From assembly GCA_947179155.2 (NCBI GenBank), contig OX359265.1, positions 59,695,540 to 59,759,539 of the forward strand: 64,000 nucleotides of DNA, read 5' to 3'. The first letter of the stretch is position 1. Every line of letters begins with the position of its first letter. Source of the stretch: Hedera helix (lineage: Eukaryota > Streptophyta > Magnoliopsida > Apiales > Araliaceae). Made by a program: the position numbers and the translations under genes. The notes under the pieces were generated by a model. That model made no database searches. It was given only the letters and a program-made list of their open reading frames with translations, and was not told the DNA's origin. Below, piece by piece: positions 1 through 13,614 of the stretch.

Positions 1-812
1 TGTTATACGCTGGCTAGACTAAGACAAAGTTCAATCCATATATGCTCAAGATAGGAGAAGGCAGGAGCGGTTTAACAACAGAAGCGGGGTTGTCCAAAAC
101 AAGAGCAGGGATTTTGTCCAAAACATCTTGATAATATGGGAACGTGTAGAATTAGAAACTAGATGGACAGAGAGAGTAGATTGGGGTTATTAGGAGAGAG
201 GAAGAAGTTTTAACCAACGAAAAACTGTTTCAACGAGAAGAAGTCTCAAGTTTATGCAGTAACTTTTTCCAGCAATCTTGAGCTTTTAGCTGTTGTCGAA
301 TTTTGCCTCTAGTTCTCGTTCTGTGTAATACAACCTAGATTTAAAAGTCATCAAAACTTTTAAGTAACTTTAGGTTTCTATAGCTGAAACTTGCCTTTTT
401 TAATTCTTTCTATATCAGTGTCAAAAACTTTGGTTTGGGGGAGTGTTCATTAGTAATACAAAGGAAAATGAGAAGATTCACTAGCTAGAGTGGAAATTGT
501 GGATTAGCAGTTAAGTTGAAGTAACGACTTGTTTGGAATAGGTGGATGAGGAAACACACCTATTTGATTGTTGCTCTTATTAATTTAATACTGTACAAGT
601 TCTTTAATATTGGGAATAGATATGGGAGTGGGCTAGAATTTTACTTTTGCATAGTTGTGTGTCGTTATTGTATATAAGGTGTCAGTCGTCAATTTCAACA
701 AGATTACTTATTTTTCTTTTTTGAAAGTCAAAAAGATTACTCTTGTTGTCAGACATCATTTTAACTTCTCGTTAACTCAGTAATATGGAAGTTTTATATT
801 TTGGTGATGCAG
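1..812 (+). other. 3' part of the last intron of the ETR1-like gene
   Basis: No coding exon could be read here. The stretch ends in a TG-rich run and the acceptor AG at 811-812, directly before the receiver-domain exon. The sequence expected just upstream in ETR1 proteins (the start of the receiver domain) is not visible, so the previous exon lies outside the window and the intron is at least 812 bases. Confidence 0.65.
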
Positions 813-1167
813 GGTTAGCAGGACGGTAACCAAGGGACTCCTCATGCACCTGGGCTGTGACATAACAGTTGTTAGTTCAGGAGATGAGTGCTTGCGGGTA
901 GTTACTCCTGAACACAAGGTGGTATTTTTAGATGTGTGCATGCTTGATGCAGACGGTTATGAGGTTGCTGTCCAAATACGTGAAAATTTTTCAAAACGTC
1001 ACGAAAGGCCACTTGTTGTAGCACTAACCGGAAACACCGACAGGGTGATGAAGGAGAATTGCATGAGGGTCGGGATGGATGGAGTCGTATTAAAACCTGT
1101 CTCAGTAGATAAAATGAGAAGTGTTTTGACGGAGCTCTTAGAGCATGGGGTTGTATTTGATGTGTAA
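813..1167 (+). CDS. ETR1: ETR1-type ethylene receptor, last exon (C-terminal receiver domain), partial
   Basis: Only the final exon is in the window. It starts after the AG at 811-812 with one base that completes a split codon and reads VSRTVTKGLLMHLGCDITVV, the start of the ETR1 receiver domain. The domain's landmarks are present: the phospho-acceptor Asp in VVFLDVCM, the Thr of ALTGN, and the Lys of VVLKPVS. The protein ends in HGVVFDV before tandem TAA stops. ETR1 is an ER-membrane ethylene receptor with an N-terminal copper and ethylene-binding region, GAF, histidine-kinase and receiver domains; everything before the receiver is outside the window. The usual Pro after DVCM is Leu (DVCML). 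ETR1 rather than ERS is supported by the presence of a receiver, and ETR1 rather than ETR2/EIN4 by the residue pattern. Whether the upstream gene is intact cannot be seen. Confidence 0.9.
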
Positions 1168-3960
1168 TAAGCAGGGAAAAAAGCCATTGCAGCGAAAGTG
1201 AATTATTATTGTTGAAGAAGCTGCAGCACTTGTGTGATAGTAGCTATGTTTTGTCTCTTCCTGTACATGCCACAGGGCTTTGCAGCAATGATGGAAGCTG
1301 TAGAGGTGGCAAAGAAAAATAACCTGACACGCGACAAGCAGTTTTGCGTATCCCTTTTGTAGAACCTGTTGCAAAAAGGGTTGGTATAACATTGACAGGT
1401 TCGAAGAGAACACTTGCAATGTCTTTTTCAATTCACTGTCGTTACGGTCTGCCTTGAATAATGCTTCCATTTCATTCAAATAATTTGTGCATGTGTGGAG
1501 TTGGAGAATGGCGTTTATCTCCCCCAATTCGGTAAGAGGATTGATTTAACAGCAATGGTATGGTGAATGCTCACATCTTGACACCACGTAGAGATTTGTT
1601 CGAGTGAGGCGATCAATCCATCTGAATTAAATGACACTGAGGTTGAAATATAGTTGATGAAAATGGGTTTCTTGAGGGATGATATAATTATTTATATTAA
1701 TTAAATGATTCATAGGGGGAATACAAGTTCACGCAACATACATAGCCAAGAAAAATCACTCATCTCAACATAATATTTAAATATCTATGTACTGGTGATT
1801 TAATGTTTTACATCTTGCTCATTGTCTATGCAATAAGATGACGGGGAAAAAGAAAGACTTGTATATTTTATGTCTCAAAGGTCAGTTTTTGTTTGCTTCT
1901 TCTACCCAGAAGAAGTACACATAAAGAAAGTCGTCATGCTGGTAGGGCTAAGCCTACTTCATTTTTTTAAAGGATAAATTTTATTTTCTGTTAATCTTTC
2001 TTTATAAATATTAATTTTTGACAATTAAGCTTTATTTATTTTAATAAATTATGGGTAAGAGTGTTTATTGTATGTAATAAGCTGTCAATAAAAACAGGAA
2101 TAGACGTAGCAGTACAACGGTACTCTGAAAATGATTAAAAATTAACAAATGGAGGGTCCCTCTCCTCCCCTTCCAACTATTTCTTAAAAGCATTGTGCAA
2201 AGCTAAAAGTTCACACAGTTGTTGTGTCTTTAAATTAAGGAAGGATGTAGGTGAAATTATATATTTTTGGAGGTTGCTATAATAATAATAATATATTATT
2301 ATTAATTCAGTGGGTTTTGTCTTTTATTCACCTTTTCCCCCCTTTATTCCATTATGGTGGTGGTCAATGTACACTGTGGCTGTATATAGATAGATGGGTA
2401 GATAAGGGGTCCTTCCCTCCTTATTTATGGAGAAATTATTTAGTAATTTTAGAATACCGTCACGTAATATTTTATATATTTTTTTATTTTATTGAATTCA
2501 AAATTATAAACAATTGATATCAAAAATATTATTGACTTGAGACACCACGTGACGGTGTCTTGCCACAGAATAATTTTTCCTATTTATGCCATGCTTTACT
2601 ATGGAAAGTTAGAAAAGTACCTGGAATATTAGTTAATGGTGGGGTTGCTAAGCGCGAGAATATATATGAAAGAGTAGGACGTTAAAAATAGATATATTGA
2701 ACATTAAAATAAAATAAAAATAAAGTACATAATTCTCTTATCTAGAAAATTAATTAAATTAGTATGAAAAAAGAGTTCAAAATGTGAGGTAAAATAAAAC
2801 CATCGAGTCTTCTTGGCTTTTAATAGATACAAGTCGCACAAGTGACGAAGAAATCAAGAATCTCTCATTTTTCTAATCGTCCATGCGGGGCTCATTTGAA
2901 TTGTTTAGTTATAAAATTGACCAGAAGGAGGAGAATAATTCATTGTCATATTTATAGCGACAGCTTTCTTCATTGTAGTAGTTCAGCTGTAATATTTGGA
3001 AATATCAGTTTGCTATTTGCAATTCCTTACTCCGGTCAGGGCCAAATATATAATCACACACTCTAGTAACGTTCTTTTAATAGTATATTTTTGAATCATA
3101 AGATATTAATAATAACACTTTAAATTTTTATATATAAATTTAAATATTTTATATTAATCGACGTGAGACTGAAGTGTTATATTATAAATACATAATATAT
3201 ATACACCAAGTAACAGAAAATTCTTATATTATAAATCGGGATATATAGTACTCCATAATGCTAATATTCCCCGTGCAATTCCTGAAAGACTATCATTCCC
3301 ATATAATTAACAGTAATTATTCAACAGTAATTATTCATTGGATGCTCAATCCAACAATTGCTGTCACATATACATGAACATGACCACCACCACCAAATAT
3401 ACCATCACCATCAGGCATCAGCCTCCACCAATTACCTCACTCACCAAATTGAAGACTATAGTTTTTAATAGTTTTTACCCCAAGGACCACCAATCAACAA
3501 TCATCGGTCAGCCTCAGAGCTATACTATACAGACATGGATGAGAAAGGCAGCAAGAAATTTGTAAATTAAATTAATTATTTTGGAAGGAAAAAAAAACTC
3601 CAACAATCTTATATAAGAGTTACATTTTTAAATTATTTTTAATTTAATATAAAAAGTGCACTTTTAACGAATAGTAATATAAAACTACATAATTTTATAA
3701 CATCTTAATTTAAAAAATGTATCCTTAAAATATTACAGTAGTATATTATTAAAGATAAAATAAAAATATATACTTGTTCCTGGAATTGAATGATGACTAG
3801 TAAATAAAATACAAACCCAATAATAAGACAATCAAAATAAACTGTTATGAATGACATATCCATAATGAATTGTTACAGAAAGTAACAAAAGCTTTGAGTT
3901 AATAAATTGTCATCTTACGTTAGCAGCAACACCTTCTCCTATATGATCCTTCCTTTCTTC
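1168..3960. other. ETR1 3' flank and AT-rich intergenic region
   Basis: The first few hundred bases are probably the 3' untranslated region of the ethylene receptor gene. The rest is AT-rich with only short, unconvincing reading frames. A palindrome containing a G-box core CACGTG lies at 2541-2559 (GACACCACGTGACGGTGTC). No RNA gene or long repeat was recognised. Confidence 0.5.
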
Positions 3961-3978
3961 CCCTCACTTTAATGAACC

Positions 3979-3996
3979 CTCTCTCTCTCTCTCTCT
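3979..3996 (+). repeat. (CT)n tract in the probable leader of the CID-like gene
   Basis: A CT dinucleotide run lies about 360 bases before the CID-like start codon. CT-rich tracts are common in plant 5' untranslated regions, so this probably marks the transcribed leader. The transcription start itself is not visible. Confidence 0.5.
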
Positions 3997-4354
3997 AAAA
4001 GCCTAAGCCACCTGTTGTTTCTACATAGACCAACACCATCATCTCTCCTCAATTTTGTTCAAAACCCCCAAATTTAATTTTATTTTTCATTTTGATTTCC
4101 CATTTATAACTTTCTTCACCAAATGGGTCTGTATCTGTAGACTTTATATGCATTTGTAAAGAGAGAATCATTTCTGATTACACCCAAATCTGAATAAAAC
4201 GTTATCTTTCGTTTCTATTTGAAGGAATTTTGTATAAAGTGAGCTGCTTTAATTTATCAGTGGCTAGTTTTTGTTTATAAAAACAGTCTTCTTTCTCTCT
4301 TTTTTTTTTTTTATAATTATTTTATTTGCGTTCCGGTTTGGGGGGTTTGATTCC

Positions 4355-7300
4355 ATGGCCGCCGGGGCAGAAATTACTGGTGAGGCTGTTGTGGCAGCTC
4401 CTGTAGCTGTTCATTCTTCTTCACCGAACACTGTCACTGGTAATAATTCCAGTGCAAATGCAAAGTCTGTGTCTAACGGTGCTAAGGAATCCGATTCCAA
4501 ATCGGAATTTCAAATGCAAGACATAGTTGATATGCTGTCCAAGTTGAAGTTGAATCCGATGGCCAAAGAATTCTTTCCTTCCTCATACTCAAATGATCGC
4601 AATCGCGATCAATTTGCAGTGAATTTTTTTGTGCCAGCTGATAAGAATTTGGGCAACGATGGCTATCCAAATAACAGAAGGGTATAATTCAGTAATCAAC
4701 TTCATTGAATTTTACCTCTTTCTTGTCAATTTTGATTGACGGGTTTTGATTATATTGTCATTTTAGATGTCAACTTTTGTTTTTCCCTGTTGCTTTAGAA
4801 TTTTAGGTTTTATTCTAATCTGTACAATTCCATATTTGGTGCTATTAAATTGAATTGGTACTGAATTGCCATGTGTTTCCGTTGTAGGTTAATGTAAATT
4901 TTTGGATTCCTATTTGTAGCTGTCGACTTATATGTTGTTGAATGCCTAATCTGGCATTTATATTGTTATACTAATTGAACATTGTAAATTCAACTGGGGT
5001 ATTGAATTGAGGTATTTTTATCCAGGAAAAGAATGTTTTTTTTATATCAGTTTGTGCAATTGATATTTGTTAATTTGCTTCCGTGTACAGGTTTGGCTTC
5101 ATAACTTGGTTTTTCAGTGTTTGTTTATTTCGACTTTCATCATTGTACTATTTTGATCCCGAAAGAATTACTTGATATAAAAAGCAAAAAGAAAAAATAA
5201 GTTTGTCCGAAAATTATCTTTCCTGTCGGGTTGATTATTAACTATATAATTCCAATTGCACTTTAAAAGATGACACTTACGTTTGCTGTATTACTCTTTA
5301 CTTGTCAAAAAACTTATGTTCCCTGTATATTAGCAGGAAACCATTATGAAGTTATTGTTTCATATTCATCCAATTGAGATTATTTATTTACTTCATTGTA
5401 CAGATTTTGCTTTAGAATTTGGAATGTCGTGTGGTCTTTAAGGCTTTAAAAAGTCCGTTTTATTAATTTTGTTGTTCGAGGGTTTTGATCCCAAAAAAGA
5501 TACTTCAAAGGGAAATGATATATCTTGTGACTTTTTGAATCGACTTTTTTAGTTGCAAGTGATTTGGATAACTGGTAGTGGTAATATTCTTAATTATAGT
5601 GGCCCAACTTATACTCCTAACCAATCCCATGTATTGATGTACATTGCAATTGTAAGTTGGCAAAAAACAATTTGTAATACATAGCAGAACTCTACTTCAA
5701 AAAGTAAAAGGCTAAAACGAAGTTTGTCTTCGTCCGAAAAGGATGTTTCTTGTTGGTTCGATTATTGACTAATATAATTCCAATTGTCGCTTTAATGATT
5801 GCACTCATCTGCCATTTATATCTCTTCTGTTTTCAATGTAAACTGTTGCTTTGTAATAAAATGAATGTACTGAATAACAAAATCGACACATTCACTGATT
5901 ATATTTAATAGTGTGGTTGACTATGTGATCTTCTGGAATATTATCTGTTTCATACTTTCTGAAATATGATTTTTGTATTCTGGCAGAGAAGAAATAACTT
6001 TAACCAAGGCAAGAGGCGGTTGAATGGGAGAGCTTTTAGAGCTCAAAGGGAAGATAGTATTCGACGAACAGTTTATGTTTCTGACATTGATTATAATGTC
6101 AGTAAGAATAAACAGAACATTAACATTGATCAGTCCATATATTTTGCATTCTTTTAGAATTTGCGTCAATATAACCCTTTGACCTCTTCAAACTAGGTCA
6201 CCGAAGAGAGGCTTGCTGCTTTGTTTAGTTGCCATGGACAAGTAAGTCATTTTGGTTACTTTGAAATTATTTTTATTCAATATGCTGGATGTTTAAGTTA
6301 TTATTCCCTCTGTTCCACAAAAGGAGTTCCATTTACCATTTTTTCTCCCCAAAAAAAGAGTCCCATTTCTTTTGATGGTGGTATAAGATGTCACAATCTC
6401 CTCATGTGTGCTATCATAATTTCATTATCATGTCATCACTACTAAACTAACAAACTATTATTTTAAGGGTAAACATGGAACAAAAAAAAAACATACTTAA
6501 TATATGCAAATTTTGCAAATGGGATTCTTTTTGTGGAACGAGGGGTTTTATTTATGATAAGTATGTTCAAATTATTATTTAGTTTTTGTGTAGGTGTGTA
6601 GGTCTGACCCTGATTATCTGTTTCAATCTTTGACAAGTAAAAAAAGTGCTACTTTCTTTTCCTTTCATTTCTTCTAATTTTTTTCTTTCATAGTGAAATA
6701 GATGCATAGCTTTCTTATGTAATCTTTGTTGCTCTACAAGTGATCAGTGCCATATTGACAAAGCAGAACAACCTTAAAGTGGAATGAGCAGCTTTAAATC
6801 TAATGGACTAGTTTCAAATGTCTCTTCTAAATCTTCTATGCTTCCCAAAGTCAAAAGATTTTAGATTGGTGGAGATAAAATATGATAACTTGCTTTATAT
6901 GTATTACTTGTCGAAAGAGTTGCTCTACAATAAAAAATGCGGATCATGTAATGATGCTACCATCTTAATGCTGATGATCTGCTTTGTTGGCATTCAGAGA
7001 CTTTTGCTTTTACCATGGCATATATATTTCTGTTGAGATTTGTGCAACAAAGATATCATATTTAAGATTGCAGTCGAAACAGTGAAACTTTGTATTTATT
7101 TAGCATAGTATCTCTGGCAATCTCGCTTTGATAATCTTTTCTCACTCTCTCCTTTTCCCCAATTGCTGGCATGTTAAGGTCTACTACTCTAGATGCTTTA
7201 ATATGGAAAATTTCTTGCCTTGCTTGAGAAGACAGAGACCGTATCTTACTTCTACAATTGATAGCTTAGTTTATATAAGGTATACAAGGTTGATGCCTGA

Positions 7301-10300
7301 ATGCAAAACAAAATTTCCTGGGTTGTGAAACTGTAGGCAATATTGAAAAATTCCTTTATTTAAGAGGTAATATCTATGAGACTATTATTATAAGATAGAG
7401 CGTAGAGTCATAGTGAAAGTGAAAGTGGAAGGATAAATGTTAGAGCATTAATTCCTGCAGAAGAGAATATATGTGTTAAAATTGTTGCACTAGGCTATAA
7501 GCCCTAAAAATCTGACATCCTTATATTATATACCTATGCTCATTTTGATGGCATTTTAAAAAAAAGGTTCCTGAGGTGCTTACTTGAATCTCGTATGATC
7601 ATAGAAATTAGCCTTTGAGTTGCAGTTTTTGTCTGGCCATTTAAAATTAGAAGCAAAAGTACTCTCTGTTAGTTGCTTGCATATATGTTATATTCTTTAT
7701 CCAAGCATTTGACAATCCCCACCATATTCTGAAATAAAAGCCAAAGGAAGAACAACCTTTTGTATAGAAGAGTTCATTTTGTCTAATATACGGTAGATGA
7801 GGATTATTCATATATAACTTATATAAATATTTATATTTGGTATGGTTACTCTGAAGGTTGTTGATTGTCGAGTTTGTGGTGATCCGCATTCACGCCTTCG
7901 CTTTGCTTTTGTAGAGTTTGCTGATGAGAGTAAGTTGGATGTTTTAACCAAAGTCTTTATATATTGTTAATTAGGCAATTTTATCTTACATGTTATATGG
8001 AATCGTGATTGACAGTCTCTGCAAGAGCAGCTCTTAACCTTGGTGGGACACTGCTAGGTTTATTTCCAGTTAAGGTCTTACCTTCAAAAACTGCTATCCT
8101 TCCTGTGAATCCTACATTTCTTCCCAGGGTATGAATTACTTCCTATTCTGTTTTATTTATTTATATGATGCTCATAAATTTCCCTTTTTTAAGTATCTAC
8201 TTTTAGGTCAATAAAGACTTCTCTTTCTTTGTTATAATTACAGTCAGAGGATGAACGCGAGATGTGTGCAAGGACAGTCTATTGTACAAATATTGATAAG
8301 AAGGTATGTACCTTTCATCACTTTTTTTGCTGTACTTTTGAAGGTGCAGGTTTGTCTTTAATGTATTTATTGAATTGGTAACCATGTATTGGCTAGTTTT
8401 GAGAATATTGGATATGAGAACTTTCAATCCGTGATTAAGGAGTTTCATCTTTTGCTTATACGAGGTAGGCATTGTAATTATGCAGGTTTCTCAAGCTGAT
8501 GTCAAGACCTTCTTTGAAACAAGATGTGGCGAGGTTCGAATGGTCCCTAAAGTGTAAAACTTATAAATGGTTCTCCATCAGCAAATTACTTAATTTTGTT
8601 GCTTGCAGGTTTCTCGCCTGAGGCTTTTGGGGGATCATGTGCATTCAACTCGTATTGCTTTTGTTGAATTTGTTATGGTAAGTTCATACTTCCACTGCAA
8701 GGACAACAACAATATCGTGGCTAAATTTTCTCATTTCTCATTTTCTCCGAAGTATCAATGGCCTTTCATTCTAGGAACCTATGTTTAATTTATTTATCTT
8801 TTCATTTTTCTAACTTGTTTTGCCATAGCATCCAAGAAACTACAGCAATTTTTAGTTGCTTTTAATTTTAGTCAAGTTCTATTTGATGGAACCTAAAAGG
8901 GTACTAAAGACAGATGTTCCTCTGAAAAGTTACCAATAAATAAATTCTCCCTCCATTCTCAAAAGGACTAAAGGTACAAGTTTTTTTGTCCGAAAAAGGA
9001 TGAGCTAAGGTATGAAGGGTAAGTATGTCATTTAATGGGTGGGGTCCATTAGTATAAAAAAATAAAAGTACTCATCACTTTATGCAATCTTGTAGGGCCA
9101 CTAAGGATAACTTTGATTTTTTTTTACTCTCTTTCCTTTACTTTACTTTTTCTTAATGTGTGAAATTTGTCAGAAGTGTATGTGTGAAATTCGTCAGAAT
9201 TGACTGAAATTCTATAGGTTTTAAAGGTTTTGAATCTTCTTTTCATAGTTGTAAGATCTCAGATTTCTAGGAATGCCTCGACCATGTCACAACTGAATCC
9301 AAAATTCGCCCAGGGCGGTTTTTCAACTTATTTCAAAAACAGTGATTGACATAATCCTGAGTTCGTTGTTGGAACTGCTTATTTCTATATGATGACAGCC
9401 TTTTTAAAATAAAATTTAAATGTTACTGTATAAAACATTTTCATTTCGTTAAATTCTGTGCTTTTCGTATAACTTTATGATAATATTTTGAACACTTGGC
9501 AAAGATTAAAGAAGTAAATGTGCTTGGAAATGAAAGCATCAATTGAGAATTTGTTCAAGTATCATTACAATAAGTAAGCTTGAAACTCATCTTTTGTCTT
9601 GCAACTGCCTTCAGTGTACTGGAACACGTAAATATCGGAAACTATTTATGAAATGTTGGGATAGTTTGTTTGCTAAAATCATCTAGTTCTATAATGTCAA
9701 AAAGGCATGCATCAGGAGAAAAAGTTTGGTTTTGAAAATTTTATCTTGTAGACACTGGTAGCGGTACCAGAGTTTCAGCATAATTGCGGTTGTGTGTAAA
9801 AGAGGTGTGTGGTTGGTTGCTGGGGCAAAGTTATGAGTGGTGAAGAGGTTACACACTACTCATTAGACAGTAGGACCTTGAAAAGTCTAATTTTAAGGGA
9901 TAAGACATGAGGAAACCTAGAGAGCGCAAGAGCAAAGAATGAAAACCCCAGATGCTAGTGTATTAGTTGTGCAAGAGTAGCAAAGAGAATCACAAAGAAA
10001 GCTCATTGCTAAAATAAAAATTCATAAATGATGAAATTTCTCCTCTGCATAAAATGTCTGCTTGCCGTTATAAAGGTTTGTGGCTTGGTGCTGAGAAAGC
10101 ATCACCTTACCATCATGCCAGAAAAAAAATCATCTTGAATAGCTGAGATCACTGCTTCTAAACTGACAAGCATCCATGTCAACAGTATTAAACTTCTGAT
10201 GTACAAACCACCTAATGGTGATTGTACATGGATGTAGATAAACATCTGATATGCCTCAGGATGCACATGATACTCTCTCGTATACTATTATCTTGGTTGG

Positions 10301-11155
10301 AGGTAACTGTCAGCTATTGAGCCTTAGGGAAATGGGCCTGCAGAGAGATATAAGAAAGCCCATGGCATAACCTGTCTGTGGAGGTCACAACTCAGCAAAG
10401 TTCCTTAGCTTTAACTGCAAAACTAAAAATTCTTAGAGATCACTTGGAGGTCCACAACATAGCCTGAGAATATTTGTGACTGCTGCACTAAGCTCTGGAT
10501 CTTGTTGCTGATTTCCTAGAACCAGCTATACTTTTAGCACAGGAAGTATCACTGACAGGGACTGGGATTTAGGGTTTAGAATGGGTGAAAGAATTGGGAA
10601 AGAAGTAGCGAAAGAACACAAAATCGACATACAAGCAAAATTCTTTTACTAATACTCTGCTTTTAAAAGAGGGCATTAAACTTCCCCATGCATAATAAAC
10701 CTACTAAACTTCCTAAACCAACTATAACTCTAATATGATACCTACAAAAATTTTATATCCAAATAAATTAAATAAAATTAGATTCTAGAGAATTTTCTTT
10801 GAGGACTCTCTGGCATGGTTTTCCACAGCCTTTTATATAGGTCTAACCATGTCTCGCGGGCTTGTCTTGCATCATGTTTCCCGCTTCTAACCTGGTTTAT
10901 TTTCTTGGTTTGCAGGCTGAGAGTGCTATTCTGGCACTAGATTGTTGCGGGCAGATATTGGGATCCCAACCCATCAGGTGAAATTCCTGAACTGTAGCAA
11001 GAACCTACTGAACTTGTTCTACGATGTATTTTTGTGGTAAGTAAAAGGCATTTGCTACTACTATTTTTTGACCGGTAAATTGTTTTGCTACTTGTAGGGT
11101 AAGTCCTTCTAAGACACCTGTGAGGCCACGAGTTCCTCGCCCAGGTATGCAGTAA
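4355..11155 (+). CDS. CID: Polyadenylate-binding protein-interacting protein, CID8-13 type (PAM2 + two RRMs), 10 exons, about 321 aa
   Basis: Coding exons are 4355-4681, 5987-6097, 6197-6241, 7857-7929, 8016-8128, 8244-8303, 8486-8533, 8609-8677, 10916-10977 and 11098-11155; all junctions keep frame. The order is an acidic/Ser-rich N-terminus, a PAM2 motif SKLKLNPMAKEFFPSS at residues 62-77 that binds the MLLE domain of poly(A)-binding protein, a basic stretch (about 110-130), RRM1 (about 136-213, RTVYVSDI and RFAFVEFAD) and RRM2 (about 233-308, RTVYCTNI and RIAFVEFV). This is the layout of Arabidopsis CID8-CID13, thought to act in mRNA metabolism. The ATG at 4355 is preferred because the frame upstream has no better ATG. 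The donor after exon 2 (AAT|GTCAGT) is unusual, but it is the only one found that joins in frame to VTEERL. Intron 8 is 2.2 kb. The end PRPGMQ assumes no further splice at CCAG|GTATGC. Which CID paralogue it is cannot be said. Confidence 0.92.
6299..6547. mobile_element. Stowaway-like MITE in intron 3 of the CID-like gene
   Basis: The left end CCCTCTGTTCCACAAAAGGA (from about 6306) is matched in inverted orientation by the right end TCTTTTTGTGGAACGAGGGG (to 6545), with further terminal pairing over GTTCCATTT and AAATGGGAT. The length of about 245 bases, AT-rich interior, lack of coding capacity and CCCTC/GAGGG ends fit a Stowaway (Tc1/mariner-type) MITE. The expected TA target duplication is not clear. 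Confidence 0.6.
8947..9130. repeat. Decayed Stowaway-like MITE fragment in intron 8 of the CID-like gene
   Basis: One end reads CTCCCTCCATTCTCAAAAGG, the typical start of a plant Stowaway element. No clear partner end was found, so it is probably a truncated or diverged copy. The right boundary is approximate. Confidence 0.35.
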
Positions 11156-11640
11156 CCAATTATCGGAGTCTGAGATCCATGGGAGGAATGCGGTGAGTGC
11201 ATCGCTTAGAGAGAGAAAAAGAGAAACTTTCTTGTGATGAAGTGGTGGTGAAACTTTGTTTGTTTCAGTTATTTTCCATCTTTTCAGAAGCAACAGTAAC
11301 TCTTCTTACAACTGATACATCTCGTGTGTTACCCTGCTTCTCAATCGAAGTTTTAAAGGGGAGCATCTCAATGTTGAGATATTTTTTCTTTCTTTGTTTA
11401 AAAACTTTTATCCGTCCTTTGATTGCAGAATGCAATCTATAGATGATGCTGGTAGTTTCAGTAACTATTTTGTGATGGTTGTTAGGAAGTTTAGCCAGCT
11501 CATGCTTCTGCAGCAGGCGCTTTAAGTTTACGGCCCTTACTTATTTTGTATGGTCGTTGATGTTTCTTCTGTCACTCTCTTTAACCATCCTTTGCATGAA
11601 TACTCAATTACAATTATTTTCTTTCGATCAAAAGAATTAA
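11156..11640 (+). other. Probable 3' untranslated region of the CID-like gene
   Basis: This follows the CID-like stop codon and holds only short frames. It is called 3' untranslated sequence from position and from being less AT-rich than the intergenic DNA after 11.64 kb. No polyadenylation site was fixed. Confidence 0.35.
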
Positions 11641-11712
11641 AATATCTATAAGTATTTTCGGCCACAGGATCCTTAAAAAAGAGTTTCATTAGTAAAAATT
11701 TACGAGTTTTAC

Positions 11713-11715
<3 letters not shown>

Positions 11716-11770
<55 letters not shown>
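11716..11770. repeat. (AT)n microsatellite
   Basis: An uninterrupted AT/TA dinucleotide run of more than 50 bases. Comparable AT runs occur at 12,546-12,580, 19,636-19,670, 30,565-30,590 and 37,999-38,024. Confidence 0.95.
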
Positions 11771-11772
<2 letters not shown>

Positions 11773-12030
11773 CTTTTCTCCACTACAAATTCAATAGTCG
11801 GCCTACATCTTAAAGAGAGAAGACTACCTTTTCTTCTAAATAAACACGAGCAGCTGCTGCTCCTCCTCCTACTCCTCTACTTGATCTTCCTTGGCAGGCA
11901 GAATGGATTTAATAAATGGACTCAAGTGCAGTCATTGTGCGATGCACTTAAATTAATGACCCACCCCAAAAATATAAAAAAAAGAACAAGAAAAATAAAA
12001 AAATGTTGAAATAACTTCTTTTTAGCTGGA

Positions 12031-12031
<1 letters not shown>

Positions 12032-12079
<48 letters not shown>
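12032..12079. repeat. Compound (AT)n(GT)n microsatellite
   Basis: An AT dinucleotide run passes directly into a GT run of about 15 repeats. Confidence 0.95.
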
Positions 12080-12081
<2 letters not shown>

Positions 12082-12542
12082 TGCTAGATTTGAATTACTT
12101 TTTTACACAATTTTTTTTTTGGAGAACACTATTTTTACATGAGTTTTTAATATTTTTATATAATTTTCTCTCATATGAAGATGAAATTTATTTTATTCTC
12201 ATGTTGAGAAAAAATTACGTGAAAATATTAAAAAAGCATAGAAACATCAATTCTCCTTTTCTTTTCTTAACGTTAGACTTGACTTAGAGCACATTTAGAA
12301 TTAATTGTTTTCATAAAAAAAAATTAGTAATAAGTTTTAATTTTTTAAATTAATTAATTAAAATATTGTGCTTAAAAGAGTAGGAATTTATTCTTTTGAG
12401 ACTGATGGAGTAGTATTGTACTCTTATTGTACTCTTGGTTTGATTTAGAAGGATCTAGAGAAAATATCCGATATACCAGTATTTTCTATTTATTGGCATC
12501 AGAGATGACACAATCATTTTAGCATGTATGTTGACAAAACGC

Positions 12543-12583
<41 letters not shown>

Positions 12584-13366
12584 CATGAGTACAAGTGTCC
12601 TCCTTTTGCAAGGAATCCCTTAATTTCTTCCTGCTTTCAGTCTTGATTATTAGACAAATACGTTTTATAGAGAGATAACTTTGACTTATGCAACCAAAAC
12701 TTTTAATAAATATCTTTAAAAAAATAAAAGGGAGACTTGATGAATTTCCAATTTCAAAGAGTCTGAATAACGTTTATGGAAAGGGATTGATGATAGAGAG
12801 ATAAACAAACACGCATATAAATAGATGAGCACAAACTTAAATCGGGTCTGGACCACACATGCATCTTTTATAATAAGCACTTGCGGACAGTCGGACCTCG
12901 GACCTAATACAAAAACAATTTTAATAGTAAAATTTATAAATTTTAAAGATATATTTAATTCATCTCATATTTATCCCTAATTTAAATGATATTTTGCGGG
13001 ACAAATGTATATATACAATACAAACTTAACTATCACGTATAAATTGTGTTGGAAAAAGAATTTTTGCACTTCAACATTACTTCCTCTTTTTTATTATATA
13101 AATTGTTTTAGAAGAATTATTTTCTTCATAATATAATTTTTTTTACATATATTTAAGATAAAAAAAACTAATCATTTTCTACTTTGTCCATAAAAAATAG
13201 AATAATTAAGAGAGAGAATAAAGAGTAATTAATTAGTGCATATGTAGTAATCAAATTTTAAACCAATATTAATTACTTAACATTAAAATTGATGACATTT
13301 CTTAACATGTGTGATTATATCTTAAACAATTTATATAATAAAAATGAGGCTACAACTTGCACTCCG

Positions 13367-13576
13367 AGGGGTGTACATTTTTTTTTCTCGATTTTTTGGA
13401 TATACCGGACCGATTCGAATCAATCGATTCAATACAAAAAAGACCGATTCGGTATATTGGTACCAACAGGTTCAGTACTGATCTGGAGTTTTGAAAATCG
13501 GTATTAACCGGACCTTACAGATTATACCAGTTTCCTATTTTTTTATAATAATAATTTTTATTATTAATAAATAAAT

Positions 13577-13614
<38 letters not shown>

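Noticed and set aside
1138..1527. 129-codon minus-strand frame overlapping the ETR1-like stop
   Set aside because: It runs antisense into a clear receptor exon and its 3' untranslated region and has no recognisable domain.
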